A stretch of 20,175 nt of DNA from assembly GCA_937927525.1 (NCBI GenBank), contig CALBDR010000494.1:1-20175 (forward strand), in the 5' to 3' direction. This stretch comes from an uncultured Candidatus Melainabacteria bacterium (GTDB lineage Bacteria > Cyanobacteriota > Vampirovibrionia > LMEP-6097). Both the position numbers and the translations under genes were made by a program. Shown piece by piece: positions 1 to 7,211 of this stretch (positions are counted from its first letter, which is position 1; the number at the start of each line of letters is the position of its first letter). Under the pieces are notes generated by a model. It was not told the DNA's origin. It ran no database searches and saw only the letters and a program-made list of their open reading frames with translations.

Positions 1-181
1 AACCTATGTAATCTACATACTCATTACCATCAACGTCATAAAGCTTAGAGCCTTTAGCTTTTTCAAAGAATATCGGATCAATCCCTATAGATTTAAAAGC
101 TCTTACTGGAGAGTTTACTCCTCCTGGCATGAGTTCTTTAGCTTTTTCAAAAAGTTCTTTAGATTTAGTGAAATTAGGCAT
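1..181 (-). CDS. hemL: Glutamate-1-semialdehyde 2,1-aminomutase, N-terminal 60 codons
   Basis: This is the beginning of a gene that runs off the left edge; reading the minus strand from ATG at 181 gives 60 uninterrupted residues. They match the N-terminus of the PLP-dependent aminomutase that converts glutamate-1-semialdehyde to 5-aminolevulinate in the C5 haem/tetrapyrrole pathway. The diagnostic stretches are ELFEKAKELMPGGVNSPVRA near residues 9-28 and KGSKLYDVDGNEYVDYIG at the end. The PLP lysine lies outside the window. The gene starts 11 nt after the stop of the upstream oxidoreductase, so the two are probably co-transcribed. The Shine-Dalgarno is weak. Identification is from remembered family sequence; only the N-terminal part can be judged. 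Confidence 0.93.
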   Translation of the reverse strand, partial: MPNFTKSKELFEKAKELMPGGVNSPVRAFKSIGIDPIFFEKAKGSKLYDVDGNEYVDYIG

Positions 182-192
182 TTAGTCTTATT

Positions 193-1227
193 CTAGCAAG
201 TCTTACCCTGAATCTCCTCAAGTAAAGCTTGAAGCTCAAGACTCATGGCATGACTCATAATCTGACTTTCAATTAATCCTTCACTGAAGCATTCTGAAAT
301 ATGACTAACATTATACTGAAGTGCTGAACCAGCAAGATTAAAGTCATAATCTTTTCTTTCTAAATCATAACCATTAATATCAAAATTAATATCCTTATAG
401 AGATTAAGCTGCATCTTTGTCGGAGCAATAAAATCCTCAATTTTAATAAAACCCTTAGTACCACCGATGTAAGCTTCACGACTAAGATTATGACTAATGG
501 AACTAAATAGGTTTACATTTAGATTCTCGCCGAAACGCATAAGAATATCATTACTAAGATCAACCTTATCTTCTTGAGAAAAATGAGAGTTAACTTTTAA
601 TAGCTCAGGTTTTAAATTCAATCCTAGAGACTTAGCAGTAAAAAGACTTAAGAACAAACCGTAGACACCTACATCTAAAAGCGCTCCACCAGCCAGATCT
701 GCTTTAAATAATCTAGAAGCATCATGGTATGGCATTTTTCGAGCAGCTTCTGCTCTAAGATAAGTAATTTCTCCTAGAATCCCTGATTTTAGAATCTTTC
801 CTAACTCACTATATAATGGTGTTAGAGGGGTTTTCATCGCCTCCATTAAGAATAAAGATTTTACTTTAGCAAGCTCAGTAAGCTCTTTTAAATCTTTAAA
901 ACTAGTAGTTATCGGTTTTTCACAAAGTACGTGCTTACCATTTTCTAAACAAAGTTTAATATCCTGGTAGTGAATATTATGAGGACTAGCTATATAAACG
1001 ATGTCTATCTTAGGGTCTTTAATTATATTTTCATAAATCTCAAATTTCTCAATATTATAATTTTGAGCAAAATTCTTTGCTGTCTCCAATTTTCTAGAAG
1101 CTACAGCGTAAAGTTTATTCAGTTCAGAAACATCTTTATCTAAATATTTAAAAGAATCAACAAATCTATTAGCTATTCGCCCGGTTCCGAATATCGCCCA
1201 ATGTAAGATTTTAGTCTTAGTTTGCAT
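193..1227 (-). CDS. Gfo/Idh/MocA-family NAD(P)-dependent oxidoreductase
   Basis: A 344-residue soluble dehydrogenase of the Gfo/Idh/MocA superfamily, whose members oxidise or reduce sugars, inositols and dihydrodiols using NAD(P). The N-terminal Rossmann fold shows the glycine motif GTGRIA at residues 14-19. The family's active-site EKP signature is at 103-105 (within CEKPIT), where the lysine is catalytic. GGALLDVGVYG around residue 180 matches the conserved C-terminal-domain segment before the substrate site. Length is normal for the family (about 330-360). The closest general type appears to be the dihydrodiol-dehydrogenase-like branch, but the substrate cannot be read from sequence. It starts at ATG 1227 with no Shine-Dalgarno and a TATAAT box 12 nt upstream. 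hemL follows at 11 nt; no functional link between the two is obvious. Confidence 0.88.
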   Translation of the reverse strand: MQTKTKILHWAIFGTGRIANRFVDSFKYLDKDVSELNKLYAVASRKLETAKNFAQNYNIEKFEIYENIIKDPKIDIVYIASPHNIHYQDIKLCLENGKHVLCEKPITTSFKDLKELTELAKVKSLFLMEAMKTPLTPLYSELGKILKSGILGEITYLRAEAARKMPYHDASRLFKADLAGGALLDVGVYGLFLSLFTAKSLGLNLKPELLKVNSHFSQEDKVDLSNDILMRFGENLNVNLFSSISHNLSREAYIGGTKGFIKIEDFIAPTKMQLNLYKDINFDINGYDLERKDYDFNLAGSALQYNVSHISECFSEGLIESQIMSHAMSLELQALLEEIQGKTC

Positions 1228-1239
1228 GGATAGTTATGT

Positions 1240-1245
1240 ATTATA
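1240..1245 (-). promoter_or_regulatory. Candidate -10 box for the oxidoreductase-hemL unit
   Basis: A perfect TATAAT on the minus strand ends 12 nt before the ATG at 1227. No Shine-Dalgarno lies between them, so the transcript would have a very short leader or none. No convincing -35 hexamer is seen at the usual distance. The box sits just past the T-run of the acpP terminator, a sensible place for the next promoter. Motif-only evidence in AT-rich DNA. Confidence 0.4.
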
Positions 1246-1248
1246 ACT

Positions 1249-1278
1249 AAAAACCTGGCCTTCAGTATTGAAAGCCAG
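1249..1278 (-). terminator. Rho-independent terminator after acpP
   Basis: On the minus strand, the arms CTGGCTTTCA and TGAAGGCCAG form a 10-bp stem (one U-G wobble) around the four-base loop ATAC, followed by GTTTTTAG. The hairpin lies 35 nt downstream of the acpP stop codon. It would end the fabG-acpP transcript and insulate the oxidoreductase gene. The wobble and the T-run show that it works in the minus direction. Confidence 0.8.
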
Positions 1279-1313
1279 ATTTTATAAAAGACTTAAAAAA
1301 TAATTTTAAGAGA

Positions 1314-1565
1314 TTAGCTTGCAGTAGCAGCTCTAGATACTACATAGTCAACAGCAGCACCTACAGTAGTGATTTTCTCAGCATCTTCATCTGGGATTTC
1401 AACACCAAACTCATCTTCGAAAGCCATTACTAATTCAACTGTATCAAGTGAATCTGCACCTAGGTCAGCTGTGAAGCTAGAACCTTCTTGGATTTCACTC
1501 TCGTCTAAACTTAGTTGTCCAGCTACAACTTTAGAAATTCTTTTTAACGCATCTTCTCTATTCAT
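1314..1565 (-). CDS. acpP: Acyl carrier protein
   Basis: An 83-residue acidic acyl carrier protein that holds growing fatty-acyl chains as a thioester on 4'-phosphopantetheine during type II fatty-acid synthesis in the cytoplasm. The attachment serine is S39 in the conserved ADSLDTVELVMA motif. The following FEDEFGVEIPDEDAEKI is the usual helix-III recognition region. Length is typical (75-85). It starts at ATG 1565 with AAGGA about 10 nt upstream. It lies 69 nt downstream of fabG on the same strand and is followed by a strong terminator, so fabG-acpP is one unit, a common order in bacterial fatty-acid clusters. The sequence resembles cyanobacterial-type ACPs, which is only a weak taxonomic hint. 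Confidence 0.97.
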   Translation of the reverse strand: MNREDALKRISKVVAGQLSLDESEIQEGSSFTADLGADSLDTVELVMAFEDEFGVEIPDEDAEKITTVGAAVDYVVSRAATAS

Positions 1566-1634
1566 TACTTGTTTTTTCCTTTTTAGATTTTCCTTAAAAA
1601 TTGTACTTAAAAATAGTATCGAGAATCAAGGATA

Positions 1635-2429
1635 CTACATAAATAAGCCGCCATCAACCTGTATTACCTGTCCCGTAATATAATTTCCAGCACTAGCTAA
1701 AAATAAAGCTGTTTCAGCAATATCCCTAACATTTCCCATATCACCTAAAGGAATATTTTCTTTATAGTGTTTTTGCACTTCTTCAGGTAATTCTGCGGTC
1801 ATATCAGTTTTAATGAAACCAGGAGCGATACAGTTAGCTCTGATACCACGACGACCATACTCTTTAGCGAAGGCTTTAGTAAATGCAATCATGCCACCTT
1901 TACTAGCTGCATAGTTAGTCTGAGCAGGGTTTCCGTGTAAACCTACGACTGATGTCATATTAATAATAGAACCTGATTTCTGTTTAGACATAGGCTTTAA
2001 TACAGCTTGCGAAATGTGGAAAAGACTATTTAAGTTAGTGTTAATAACAGAATTCCAGTCATCTTCTTTCATTCTCATAAGTAAAGTATCTTTAGTAATA
2101 CCAGCATTATTCACAACAACATCAATTCTTCCAGCTTCAGCTAAAACTTCAGCAACAAAAGCTTTAATTCTTTCAGCGTCAGAAATATCACATGCCTTGT
2201 ATATAGCTTCACCGACATTCTCTTCAGCAATATTCTTTTCAGCCGCTGCTGCTTTAATAGCTTCATTAATAGCTTCATCAGCTGTACTTTCAGGGGATCT
2301 TCCAGTAATAAAAACTCTAGCCCCTTCACTTACAAAAAGCTCAGCAATAGCTTTTCCGATACCTCTAGTAGCACCGGTTACGATAGCGACTTTGTCTTTT
2401 AATTGATTTAAAAACTTGAATTCTTGCAT
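1635..2429 (-). CDS. fabG: 3-oxoacyl-[acyl-carrier-protein] reductase
   Basis: A short-chain dehydrogenase that uses NADPH to reduce 3-oxoacyl-ACP to 3-hydroxyacyl-ACP, the first reductive step of fatty-acid elongation. From ATG 2429 the product has 264 residues. It shows the cofactor motif TGATRGIG at 18-25, NNAG at 107-110, the catalytic triad S160, Y173 and K177 (YAASK), and the C-terminal ITGQVIQVDGGLFM ending typical of FabG. The 2429 start has CAGGAAA at a good distance; an in-frame ATG at 2474 would add 15 residues but has no ribosome site, so I prefer 2429. An Ala/Glu-rich segment around residues 52-76 is longer than in most FabG proteins. The neighbouring acpP supplies its substrate carrier. 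Confidence 0.95.
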   Translation of the reverse strand: MQEFKFLNQLKDKVAIVTGATRGIGKAIAELFVSEGARVFITGRSPESTADEAINEAIKAAAAEKNIAEENVGEAIYKACDISDAERIKAFVAEVLAEAGRIDVVVNNAGITKDTLLMRMKEDDWNSVINTNLNSLFHISQAVLKPMSKQKSGSIINMTSVVGLHGNPAQTNYAASKGGMIAFTKAFAKEYGRRGIRANCIAPGFIKTDMTAELPEEVQKHYKENIPLGDMGNVRDIAETALFLASAGNYITGQVIQVDGGLFM

Positions 2430-2726
2430 ATTTGCAGTTTCCTGATTCCCTTCTTTAACTAATGTCTCTGGCATAATAGAGCTTATTTTAGCAGAAATGA
2501 CTTAAACTTGATCAATAGATGCCACAGAATATAAAGGCAGCTTTAATAATTTTTTCTCTTTATTATCCTCATAATTCTGAACACTTAGAAGTATAGATTT
2601 TTGGGTGAGTAGCGCTTCCTAAAAGAATCTAGGCTTTTAGCTGACTAAATTTATGGAAGAAGATTAAGAACGAATTGTGCTTGAACAAATAATTCTCAAA
2701 TCTTTTGAATATTTTCTATAGAAGCT
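2430..2726. other. Intergenic region between smpB and fabG
   Basis: About 297 bases separate smpB from the preferred fabG start. I see no tRNA T-loop motif on either strand, no tmRNA-like sequence (looked for because ssrA often neighbours smpB) and no reading frame with protein-like composition. It holds a weak promoter candidate for fabG and a short AT-rich inverted repeat: CTAAAAG at 2619-2625 and CTTTTAG at 2634-2640 with an 8-nt loop. The repeat lies between the two minus-strand genes but has no T-run, so it is not a confident terminator. Confidence 0.5.
2485..2515 (-). promoter_or_regulatory. Weak promoter candidate for fabG-acpP
   Basis: On the minus strand, TTGATC (2515-2510) and TAAAAT (2490-2485) are separated by 19 nt. 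This spacing is slightly long but would place the transcription start about 50 nt before the preferred fabG ATG at 2429 and upstream of its Shine-Dalgarno. Motif match only, in AT-rich sequence. Confidence 0.3.
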
Positions 2727-3230
2727 TTACTTAAACCTTCTAAGCTCACGAGCTATATCTCGTGTAACATCTTTTTTCTTCAATGACTCACGCTTATCAG
2801 CTTTTTTCTTACCTTCAGCTAGGTGAATAAGAGCCTTAGCGTAATTACCCTTAAAGAAAATCTTACTCACGACTAAAGTTTCATTAGTCTGTTTCATTTT
2901 CTGTTCGAGTTTAAAAATTTCTTGGCGGTTAAGTAAAAGTTTCTTCGCCCTTAAGGGATCATGATTATAGCGATTGCCATGTGTGTATTCTGCAATATGA
3001 CAGTTAAATAACCAAACTTCACCATCTATAATCTTAGCGAAGGCACCTTTAAGCTGCACATGTCCACTTCTTAAAGATTTAACTTCAGTTCCTTGAAGTA
3101 CTAAACCTGCAACAATGTCTTTACCTAAATGAAAATCGAAGGATGCTTTACGGTTACGTGCGACTGTAGCTGAACCACTAGCGGTTTCGGCGTTTCCTTT
3201 TTTCTTCTTTTTGGATTTTTTGGACACCAA
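2727..3230 (-). CDS. smpB: SsrA-binding protein SmpB
   Basis: SmpB binds tmRNA and delivers it to stalled ribosomes for trans-translation, which tags incomplete proteins for degradation. The 167-residue product has the typical core: NRKASFDF near residue 25, GLVLQGTEVKSLRSGHVQLKG-type OB-fold strands, then HGNRYNHDPLRAKKLLLNR. It ends with the basic tail KKKDVTRDIARELRRFK, which reads the empty mRNA channel. A Lys/Ser-rich extension of about 24 residues precedes the core. No ATG is available near the start; the frame opens at TTG 3230 or GTG 3227, neither with a good Shine-Dalgarno, so the exact start is uncertain. It is divergent from sdhB. No ssrA gene is seen in the window. Confidence 0.95.
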   Translation of the reverse strand: MVSKKSKKKKKGNAETASGSATVARNRKASFDFHLGKDIVAGLVLQGTEVKSLRSGHVQLKGAFAKIIDGEVWLFNCHIAEYTHGNRYNHDPLRAKKLLLNRQEIFKLEQKMKQTNETLVVSKIFFKGNYAKALIHLAEGKKKADKRESLKKKDVTRDIARELRRFK

Positions 3231-3333
3231 ATCTGATATTAACGCAATAGCATTGAATAAAGCTATGTTTTTAGGGAAAATTATAAATGTGATTAAGGAT
3301 TAGTGATGTTAAAATTACTAATTGAAGTATATT

Positions 3334-4092
3334 ATGCAAGACAATAAAACAGTTAAATTTACAGTAAAAAGACAGGATGAACCTGATACTAAGCCATACT
3401 ATGATACTTTTGAGATCCCATATCAGGATGGAATGAACGTTACCACATTACTTATGGAAACAAAACAGTTCCCGACTACTTGTGAAGGTAAGGAAACTAC
3501 ACCTGTATCTTTTGAAAGTGGCTGCTTAGAAGAAGTTTGCGGTTCATGTACCATGGTAATTAATGGTAAAGTCAGACAAGCTTGTACAGCTTTAGTTGAT
3601 AAGCTTCAGCAACCTATTAAACTTGAGCCTATGTCTAAGTTCCCTGTAAGAAGAGACTTAGTAGTAGATAGATCTAATATGTTCAATGCTCTAAAAAAAG
3701 TTAAGGCTTGGATTGAGATTGACGGCGTTTATGACATGGGTGAAGGTCCAAAAGTTTACCCTCAAGAACAAGAAAGAAATTATGTTTTAAGTAGATGTAT
3801 GACTTGTGGATGTTGTTTAGAGGCATGCCCTCAGTGGACAAATGAGCTTGATTTCATAGGACCACAGGCGATTTCCCAAGCAGTTCTATTTAACAGTCAC
3901 CCTAATGGTAGGTCTACTAAAGGTGATAGAACTCAGGCTCTTATCGATAATGGTTTAAACAACTGTGGTAACGCTCAGAACTGTGTTCAAGCATGTCCTA
4001 AAGAAATACCACTAACAGATAGTATCGCTAGAGCAAATAGAGAGGCTACTACTTACACTATCGAGAAGTGGTTAATGGATGCAGCTTCCTAA
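3334..4092 (+). CDS. sdhB: Succinate dehydrogenase / fumarate reductase iron-sulfur subunit
   Basis: The electron-transfer subunit of complex II, carrying electrons from the flavoprotein to the membrane quinone site. From ATG 3334 it has 252 residues. The N-terminal plant-type ferredoxin domain binds [2Fe-2S] through C64, C69, C72 and C84. The C-terminal domain has C155-C158-C161-C165P for [4Fe-4S] and C211, C217 and C221P with the spacing of the [3Fe-4S] centre. Its form (KFPVRRDLVVDR, CMTCGCCLEACPQ) is like the Bacillus-type enzymes. An upstream in-frame TTG at 3322 would add four residues; ATG is preferred. The flavoprotein and membrane-anchor genes expected beside it are absent here, so they must be elsewhere or unlinked. 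Its end overlaps the next gene by 14 nt. Confidence 0.95.
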   Translation: MQDNKTVKFTVKRQDEPDTKPYYDTFEIPYQDGMNVTTLLMETKQFPTTCEGKETTPVSFESGCLEEVCGSCTMVINGKVRQACTALVDKLQQPIKLEPMSKFPVRRDLVVDRSNMFNALKKVKAWIEIDGVYDMGEGPKVYPQEQERNYVLSRCMTCGCCLEACPQWTNELDFIGPQAISQAVLFNSHPNGRSTKGDRTQALIDNGLNNCGNAQNCVQACPKEIPLTDSIARANREATTYTIEKWLMDAAS

Positions 4093-4903
4093 GAAATTAA
4101 AAGACTTTTCTTTTTTACCATTCATTGCGCCTTGGCTTGTAGGTTACCTATGTCTTTTTCTAGGACCACTTTTGGCTAGTTTTTATTTGTCATTCACTAA
4201 TTTCGATGGTTTAAATCTACCTGAAAATATTGGTTTTGAAAATTATACGAGGTTAATTAGTGATCCCAGTCTCTACGCTTCTTTAAAAGTAACTTTTACT
4301 TTTGCATTTTTTAATTTAGCTATAGGCACTTGCCTTGCGATATTATTTGCCATTCTACTGAACGCAGATATTAAGGGACGCAGTTTCTTTAGAACACTTC
4401 TTTATATTCCTACTGTGGTTCCTTTAGTCGCTTCGAGTGTGACTTGGATATGGATTTTTAAAAAAATACACGAACCGAGCATGCTCTCAGATCCGAATCT
4501 AGCACTACCTGCATTGATAATCATCAGTATGTGGTCACTTGGTAATCCGATGATTATTTACCTGGCTGGACTTCAGAATATTCCCCAGTCGCTCTACGAA
4601 GCTGCTGATATAGATGCTGCAAGTAGTTTCCAGAAATTCTGGCATATAACATTACCTTCTTTAAGACCGGTAATTTTATTTAATGTAGTGATCGGGATTA
4701 TTCAGGTCTTTCAGTATTTCGTTCCGGCTTATGTAATGACCTCCGGTGGTCCTAAAAACTCTACGCTATTCTACTCGCTATACATCTATCAGAAAGCCTT
4801 TGAGGACTTTGAGATGGGTTATGCAAGTGCACTTGCCTGGGTTTTATTTTTGATTATAATGATTTTTACCTGGCTTGCTTTTAGGTTAATGCCTAGAGGT
4901 TAG
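4079..4903 (+). CDS. Sugar-type ABC transporter permease (MalF/UgpA-like)
   Basis: A 274-residue inner-membrane permease of carbohydrate-uptake ABC transporters. About six hydrophobic segments are visible, near residues 12-35, 70-93, 104-128, 142-163, 197-220 and 250-270. The cytoplasmic EAA loop that docks the ATPase is clear at 174-197: EAADIDAASS followed by ITLPSLRP. The gene begins inside the last codons of sdhB (14-nt overlap), which suggests translational coupling. Its normal partners (second permease, solute-binding protein, ATPase) are not in the window. It is slightly shorter than typical MalF/UgpA-like permeases (about 290-310), apparently in the loop around residues 128-142. The substrate is not predictable; glycerol-3-phosphate, maltose-like sugars and others share this fold. 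Confidence 0.85.
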   Translation: MQLPKKLKDFSFLPFIAPWLVGYLCLFLGPLLASFYLSFTNFDGLNLPENIGFENYTRLISDPSLYASLKVTFTFAFFNLAIGTCLAILFAILLNADIKGRSFFRTLLYIPTVVPLVASSVTWIWIFKKIHEPSMLSDPNLALPALIIISMWSLGNPMIIYLAGLQNIPQSLYEAADIDAASSFQKFWHITLPSLRPVILFNVVIGIIQVFQYFVPAYVMTSGGPKNSTLFYSLYIYQKAFEDFEMGYASALAWVLFLIIMIFTWLAFRLMPRG

Positions 4904-4949
4904 GGTTTTGCTTGCTTAATAGCTCATAGAGTTCATTTAGTGATCCATT

Positions 4950-5069
4950 TTAGTAATAAACCTCTGTTCTTGTCATACTTAATACTCGGTCTGCAAATTT
5001 ATGATGGGCTTTATGTATTTTTGCCAAAAAAACAGATAAAAAGAAATCCTGAGTTGTGAACTCGCTCAT
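4950..5069 (-). CDS. Possible small ORF or gene remnant, 39 residues
   Basis: ATG at 5069 opens a 39-residue frame starting MSEFTTQDFFLSVFLAKIHK and ending at TAA 4950. Composition is protein-like (mixed helix-forming and charged residues) rather than the low-complexity output of random AT-rich DNA. The preceding open stretch on the same strand ends in ...KKMVVLF with its TAA overlapping this ATG. No known family is recognised and no Shine-Dalgarno is clear. It may equally be a chance frame or the relic of a longer gene broken by stops. Confidence 0.2.
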   Translation of the reverse strand: MSEFTTQDFFLSVFLAKIHKAHHKFADRVLSMTRTEVYY

Positions 5070-5131
5070 TAAAATAATACTACCATTTTCTTCTGAGCAT
5101 AACCTTCTAACGCACGAATTTCTTTAAACCG

Positions 5132-5139
5132 TATAAAAT
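5132..5139 (+). promoter_or_regulatory. Candidate -10 box for the Sel1-repeat gene
   Basis: TATAAAAT ends 8 nt before the ATG at 5148, with no Shine-Dalgarno between them. At normal spacing, transcription would start at or within a base or two of the start codon, consistent with a leaderless mRNA. No strong -35 element is visible. Confidence 0.35.
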
Positions 5140-5147
5140 CTTTAATT

Positions 5148-5891
5148 ATGAACCTAAAGAAAATTCCAGGAAATTTTAAGAGTAGCAGTTTATTACTCTT
5201 ACTCTGTCTCTGCTTATACTCAGCTCACCCTGGTGAAGCTTATAGCAGCTTCGAGAAAAGCCACTGCTATAAAATCTACCAAGAAAAGCTCTATGAAAAT
5301 TTACTTTCTTGCACTGAAAAATACGCTAAATCTGGCGATCTTATGGCTGTATATTTCATGGGGAAAATTTACTATGAGGGTTTAGAAACCCCTAGAAATT
5401 ATAAAAAAGCCTACGAATGGTACAGCCTCGCTGCCGGGGATTCCTACCCTGAGGCTGAAAATCAATTAGGGCGTATGTTAGAAGAGGGTAAGGGAGTAGT
5501 TCAGAACTATGCCAGGGCTTATTACTGGTATAAACGTGCAGCGCTGAAGGATCACGCTCCAGCTCAGTATAATCTCGCTGAAATGCTCTCTAGCGGCAGG
5601 GGCATAGACCGCGATGTGAAACAGGCATATATCTGGTCACTTATCGCTACTAGTAATGGTCATAAAGATGCTATCAGGCTCAGGGATAATCTAGAGATAA
5701 ATTTAAAATCATTAGAGTTATTGAAAACTCAGAATCACGCTCAAGCCCTAGACGAAGATATTAAAAGTGGTAAAGCGATAGAGCGCTTTATGGCAGAGGA
5801 GAAGGCTAGAGAACTCGCTCAGCTCACTGAAGAAGCTGCTAAGAAGACAGAGGCTGAAGCTTTAGCGAAAAGTAAGAAGAATAAAAAGTAA
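5148..5891 (+). CDS. Exported Sel1-repeat (TPR-like) protein
   Basis: A 247-residue protein with an N-terminal signal peptide: basic residues KK at 4-5, hydrophobic core LLLLLCLCLY at 15-24, and a likely cleavage around AHPGEA (26-31). It is followed by about three to four Sel1-type helical repeats between residues 65 and 175. The repeat signature is visible in A.YFMGKIYYEGL...YKKAYEWYSLAA, A.NQLGRMLEEGKGV...YARAYYWYKRAA and AQYNLAEMLSSGRGI...KQAYIWSLIA. The C-terminal 70 residues are Lys/Glu/Ala-rich and probably helical or coiled-coil. Such proteins act as periplasmic or surface scaffolds; the partner is not inferable. No lipobox cysteine is convincing. It is flanked by intergenic gaps on both sides and has its own -10 candidate, so it is probably monocistronic. 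Confidence 0.85.
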   Translation: MNLKKIPGNFKSSSLLLLLCLCLYSAHPGEAYSSFEKSHCYKIYQEKLYENLLSCTEKYAKSGDLMAVYFMGKIYYEGLETPRNYKKAYEWYSLAAGDSYPEAENQLGRMLEEGKGVVQNYARAYYWYKRAALKDHAPAQYNLAEMLSSGRGIDRDVKQAYIWSLIATSNGHKDAIRLRDNLEINLKSLELLKTQNHAQALDEDIKSGKAIERFMAEEKARELAQLTEEAAKKTEAEALAKSKKNKK

Positions 5892-5967
5892 AGATTCAGG
5901 TATAACTGATATCTCTACTTTTTAACATAAAGTTTCACTTATAACTTATACTTTTAGGAAACTAGGG

Positions 5968-5973
5968 TATAAT
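5968..5973 (+). promoter_or_regulatory. Candidate -10 box for the AAA/DUF4143 ATPase gene
   Basis: A perfect TATAAT lies 10 nt before the GTG start at 5984. A partial -35-like TTATAC occurs at 5946-5951, 16 nt upstream. No Shine-Dalgarno is seen, so the mRNA leader would be only a few bases. Confidence 0.4.
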
Positions 5974-5983
5974 TAAGCTATAA

Positions 5984-7210
5984 GTGATAAAACGCAAAAA
6001 CTATATTGATAAAATCAAAGCATATATTGATAAACCAATTATCAAAGTTATAACTGGAATGCGTAGAACTGGGAAAAGTTACTTCTTACAGCAAATTATT
6101 AATGAATTAAAAACACAGAAAATCAAAACCAAAGACATTATTTATATAGATAAGGAATCAGCAGAATTTGATTTCCTTGAAGATTATAGAGATCTTAATC
6201 AGTATCTAAAAGAAAAATTAGTAAGCAAAAATAAAAAATATCTTTTTATAGATGAAGTTCAAGAAATCACAGCTTGGGAAAAAAGTTTACGGTCAATACT
6301 TAAAAATAATCAAGCTGACATCTATATTACAGGTTCAAATGCTTATCTTTTGTCATCAGAATTAAGTACTTTGATTGCTGGTAGATTTATAGAGTTTAAA
6401 ATCTATCCTTTGAGCTTTAAGGAGTTTCTTGAATTTCGAAAGGATAAAATCAACTTTGAAAGCACTGATCAAGAATTTGAAAAATACATAAGATTTGGTT
6501 CATTACCTGGAATCCATTGCGCTGAGCTTGAAGAAGATATAAGCAAACCACTCAGTAAAGCTATTTTTGACAGTATTATACTAAATGATATTGTCGCTAG
6601 ACACTCGATTAGGAACTATAGTAACTTTGAACGAATTTTAAGATTTATCCTTGATAATATTGCATCAACTTTTTCAGCAAAATCAATCTCAGACTACTTG
6701 AAATCACAAAAAATAACCGTAAGTATAGAAACTGTCCAAAATTATATAAAATTCTTAGAAGCCGCCTATGCCATTTACAAAGTAAATCGCTATGATATAC
6801 AGGGAAAAAGGCATCTAGAGATCTCAGAAAAATACTTTTGCTCAGAATTAAGTTTTAGACATAATTTGCTTGGCTATAAAAGTACTGATATTAATGACTA
6901 TTTAGAAAATCTAGTTTATTTAGAATTAAGACGCAATGACTATGAAGTCTCTATCGGGAAATTAGGTGATCTAGAAATTGATTTTATAGCCGAAAAAGAA
7001 GGACAAAAAATATATATTCAGGTCACCTATCTGATGCACGATCAAAAAGTAGAAGAGAGAGAATATAAGCCACTATTAAAAGTAAAAGATAACTATCCTA
7101 AAGTCATATTAAGCATGGATAAGCTCCCAGTCAATGGTAAAGAAGGTATAAAAACAAAAAATATAATTGATTTTCTCCTAAAGCCAGATATTGTTTTAGC
7201 CAAGCTATAA
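5984..7210 (+). CDS. AAA-family ATPase with DUF4143 C-terminal domain
   Basis: A 408-residue ATPase of the widespread AAA_14/DUF4143 type. The N-terminal P-loop is GMRRTGKS at 25-32 and the Walker B is YLFIDEVQ with D90-E91. A sensor-like ITGSNAYLLSSEL and the AGRF motif follow, as in family members. The C-terminal DUF4143 region (from about 190) ends with an LENLVYLELRR helix and a strand set, EIDFIAE...KIYIQVTY, that resembles a PD-(D/E)XK nuclease core. The cellular role of the family is unknown; members are patchily distributed and often transferred. It starts at GTG 5984 without a ribosome site. The next gene starts 7 nt after its stop, but that gene has its own -10-like box, so shared transcription is possible but not required. 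Confidence 0.85.
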   Translation: MIKRKNYIDKIKAYIDKPIIKVITGMRRTGKSYFLQQIINELKTQKIKTKDIIYIDKESAEFDFLEDYRDLNQYLKEKLVSKNKKYLFIDEVQEITAWEKSLRSILKNNQADIYITGSNAYLLSSELSTLIAGRFIEFKIYPLSFKEFLEFRKDKINFESTDQEFEKYIRFGSLPGIHCAELEEDISKPLSKAIFDSIILNDIVARHSIRNYSNFERILRFILDNIASTFSAKSISDYLKSQKITVSIETVQNYIKFLEAAYAIYKVNRYDIQGKRHLEISEKYFCSELSFRHNLLGYKSTDINDYLENLVYLELRRNDYEVSIGKLGDLEIDFIAEKEGQKIYIQVTYLMHDQKVEEREYKPLLKVKDNYPKVILSMDKLPVNGKEGIKTKNIIDFLLKPDIVLAKL

Positions 7211-7211
7211 T
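7206..7211 (+). promoter_or_regulatory. Candidate -10 box for the sulfite reductase-cysH unit
   Basis: TATAAT overlaps the TAA stop of the ATPase gene and ends exactly 6 nt before the ATG at 7218, so transcription would begin at the A of the start codon. No Shine-Dalgarno precedes the gene. A -35 is not apparent and the stop codon contributes three of the six bases, so chance is a real alternative. Confidence 0.35.

Larger units (their letters stand above)
4904..5147. other. Intergenic region with a possible decayed or tiny minus-strand frame
   Basis: This 244-nt gap separates the permease from the Sel1-repeat gene. No RNA gene or terminator hairpin was recognised. On the minus strand, a 39-codon frame (4950-5069) starts at an ATG that overlaps the stop of another short open stretch in a TAATG junction, as in coupled genes. 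The gap also includes the -10 candidate for the Sel1 gene near its right end. Confidence 0.45.

Noticed and set aside
1369..1683. Plus-strand frame across acpP and its upstream region
   Set aside because: It lies antisense to acpP with a low-complexity Ser-rich product; it is a mirror of the real gene.
2014..2406. Plus-strand frame (and a minus-strand frame at 2141-2329) inside fabG
   Set aside because: Both lie within the clear FabG coding sequence and their products are Ser/Ala or Leu/Lys-rich shadows without motifs.
2430..2474. Upstream ATG at 2474 as the fabG start
   Set aside because: No Shine-Dalgarno there, whereas the ATG at 2429 has CAGGAAA and gives a normal FabG N-terminus.
2475..2726. 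tRNA, tmRNA or small RNA between smpB and fabG
   Set aside because: No T-loop motif, no cloverleaf arms and no tmRNA-like tag sequence on either strand.
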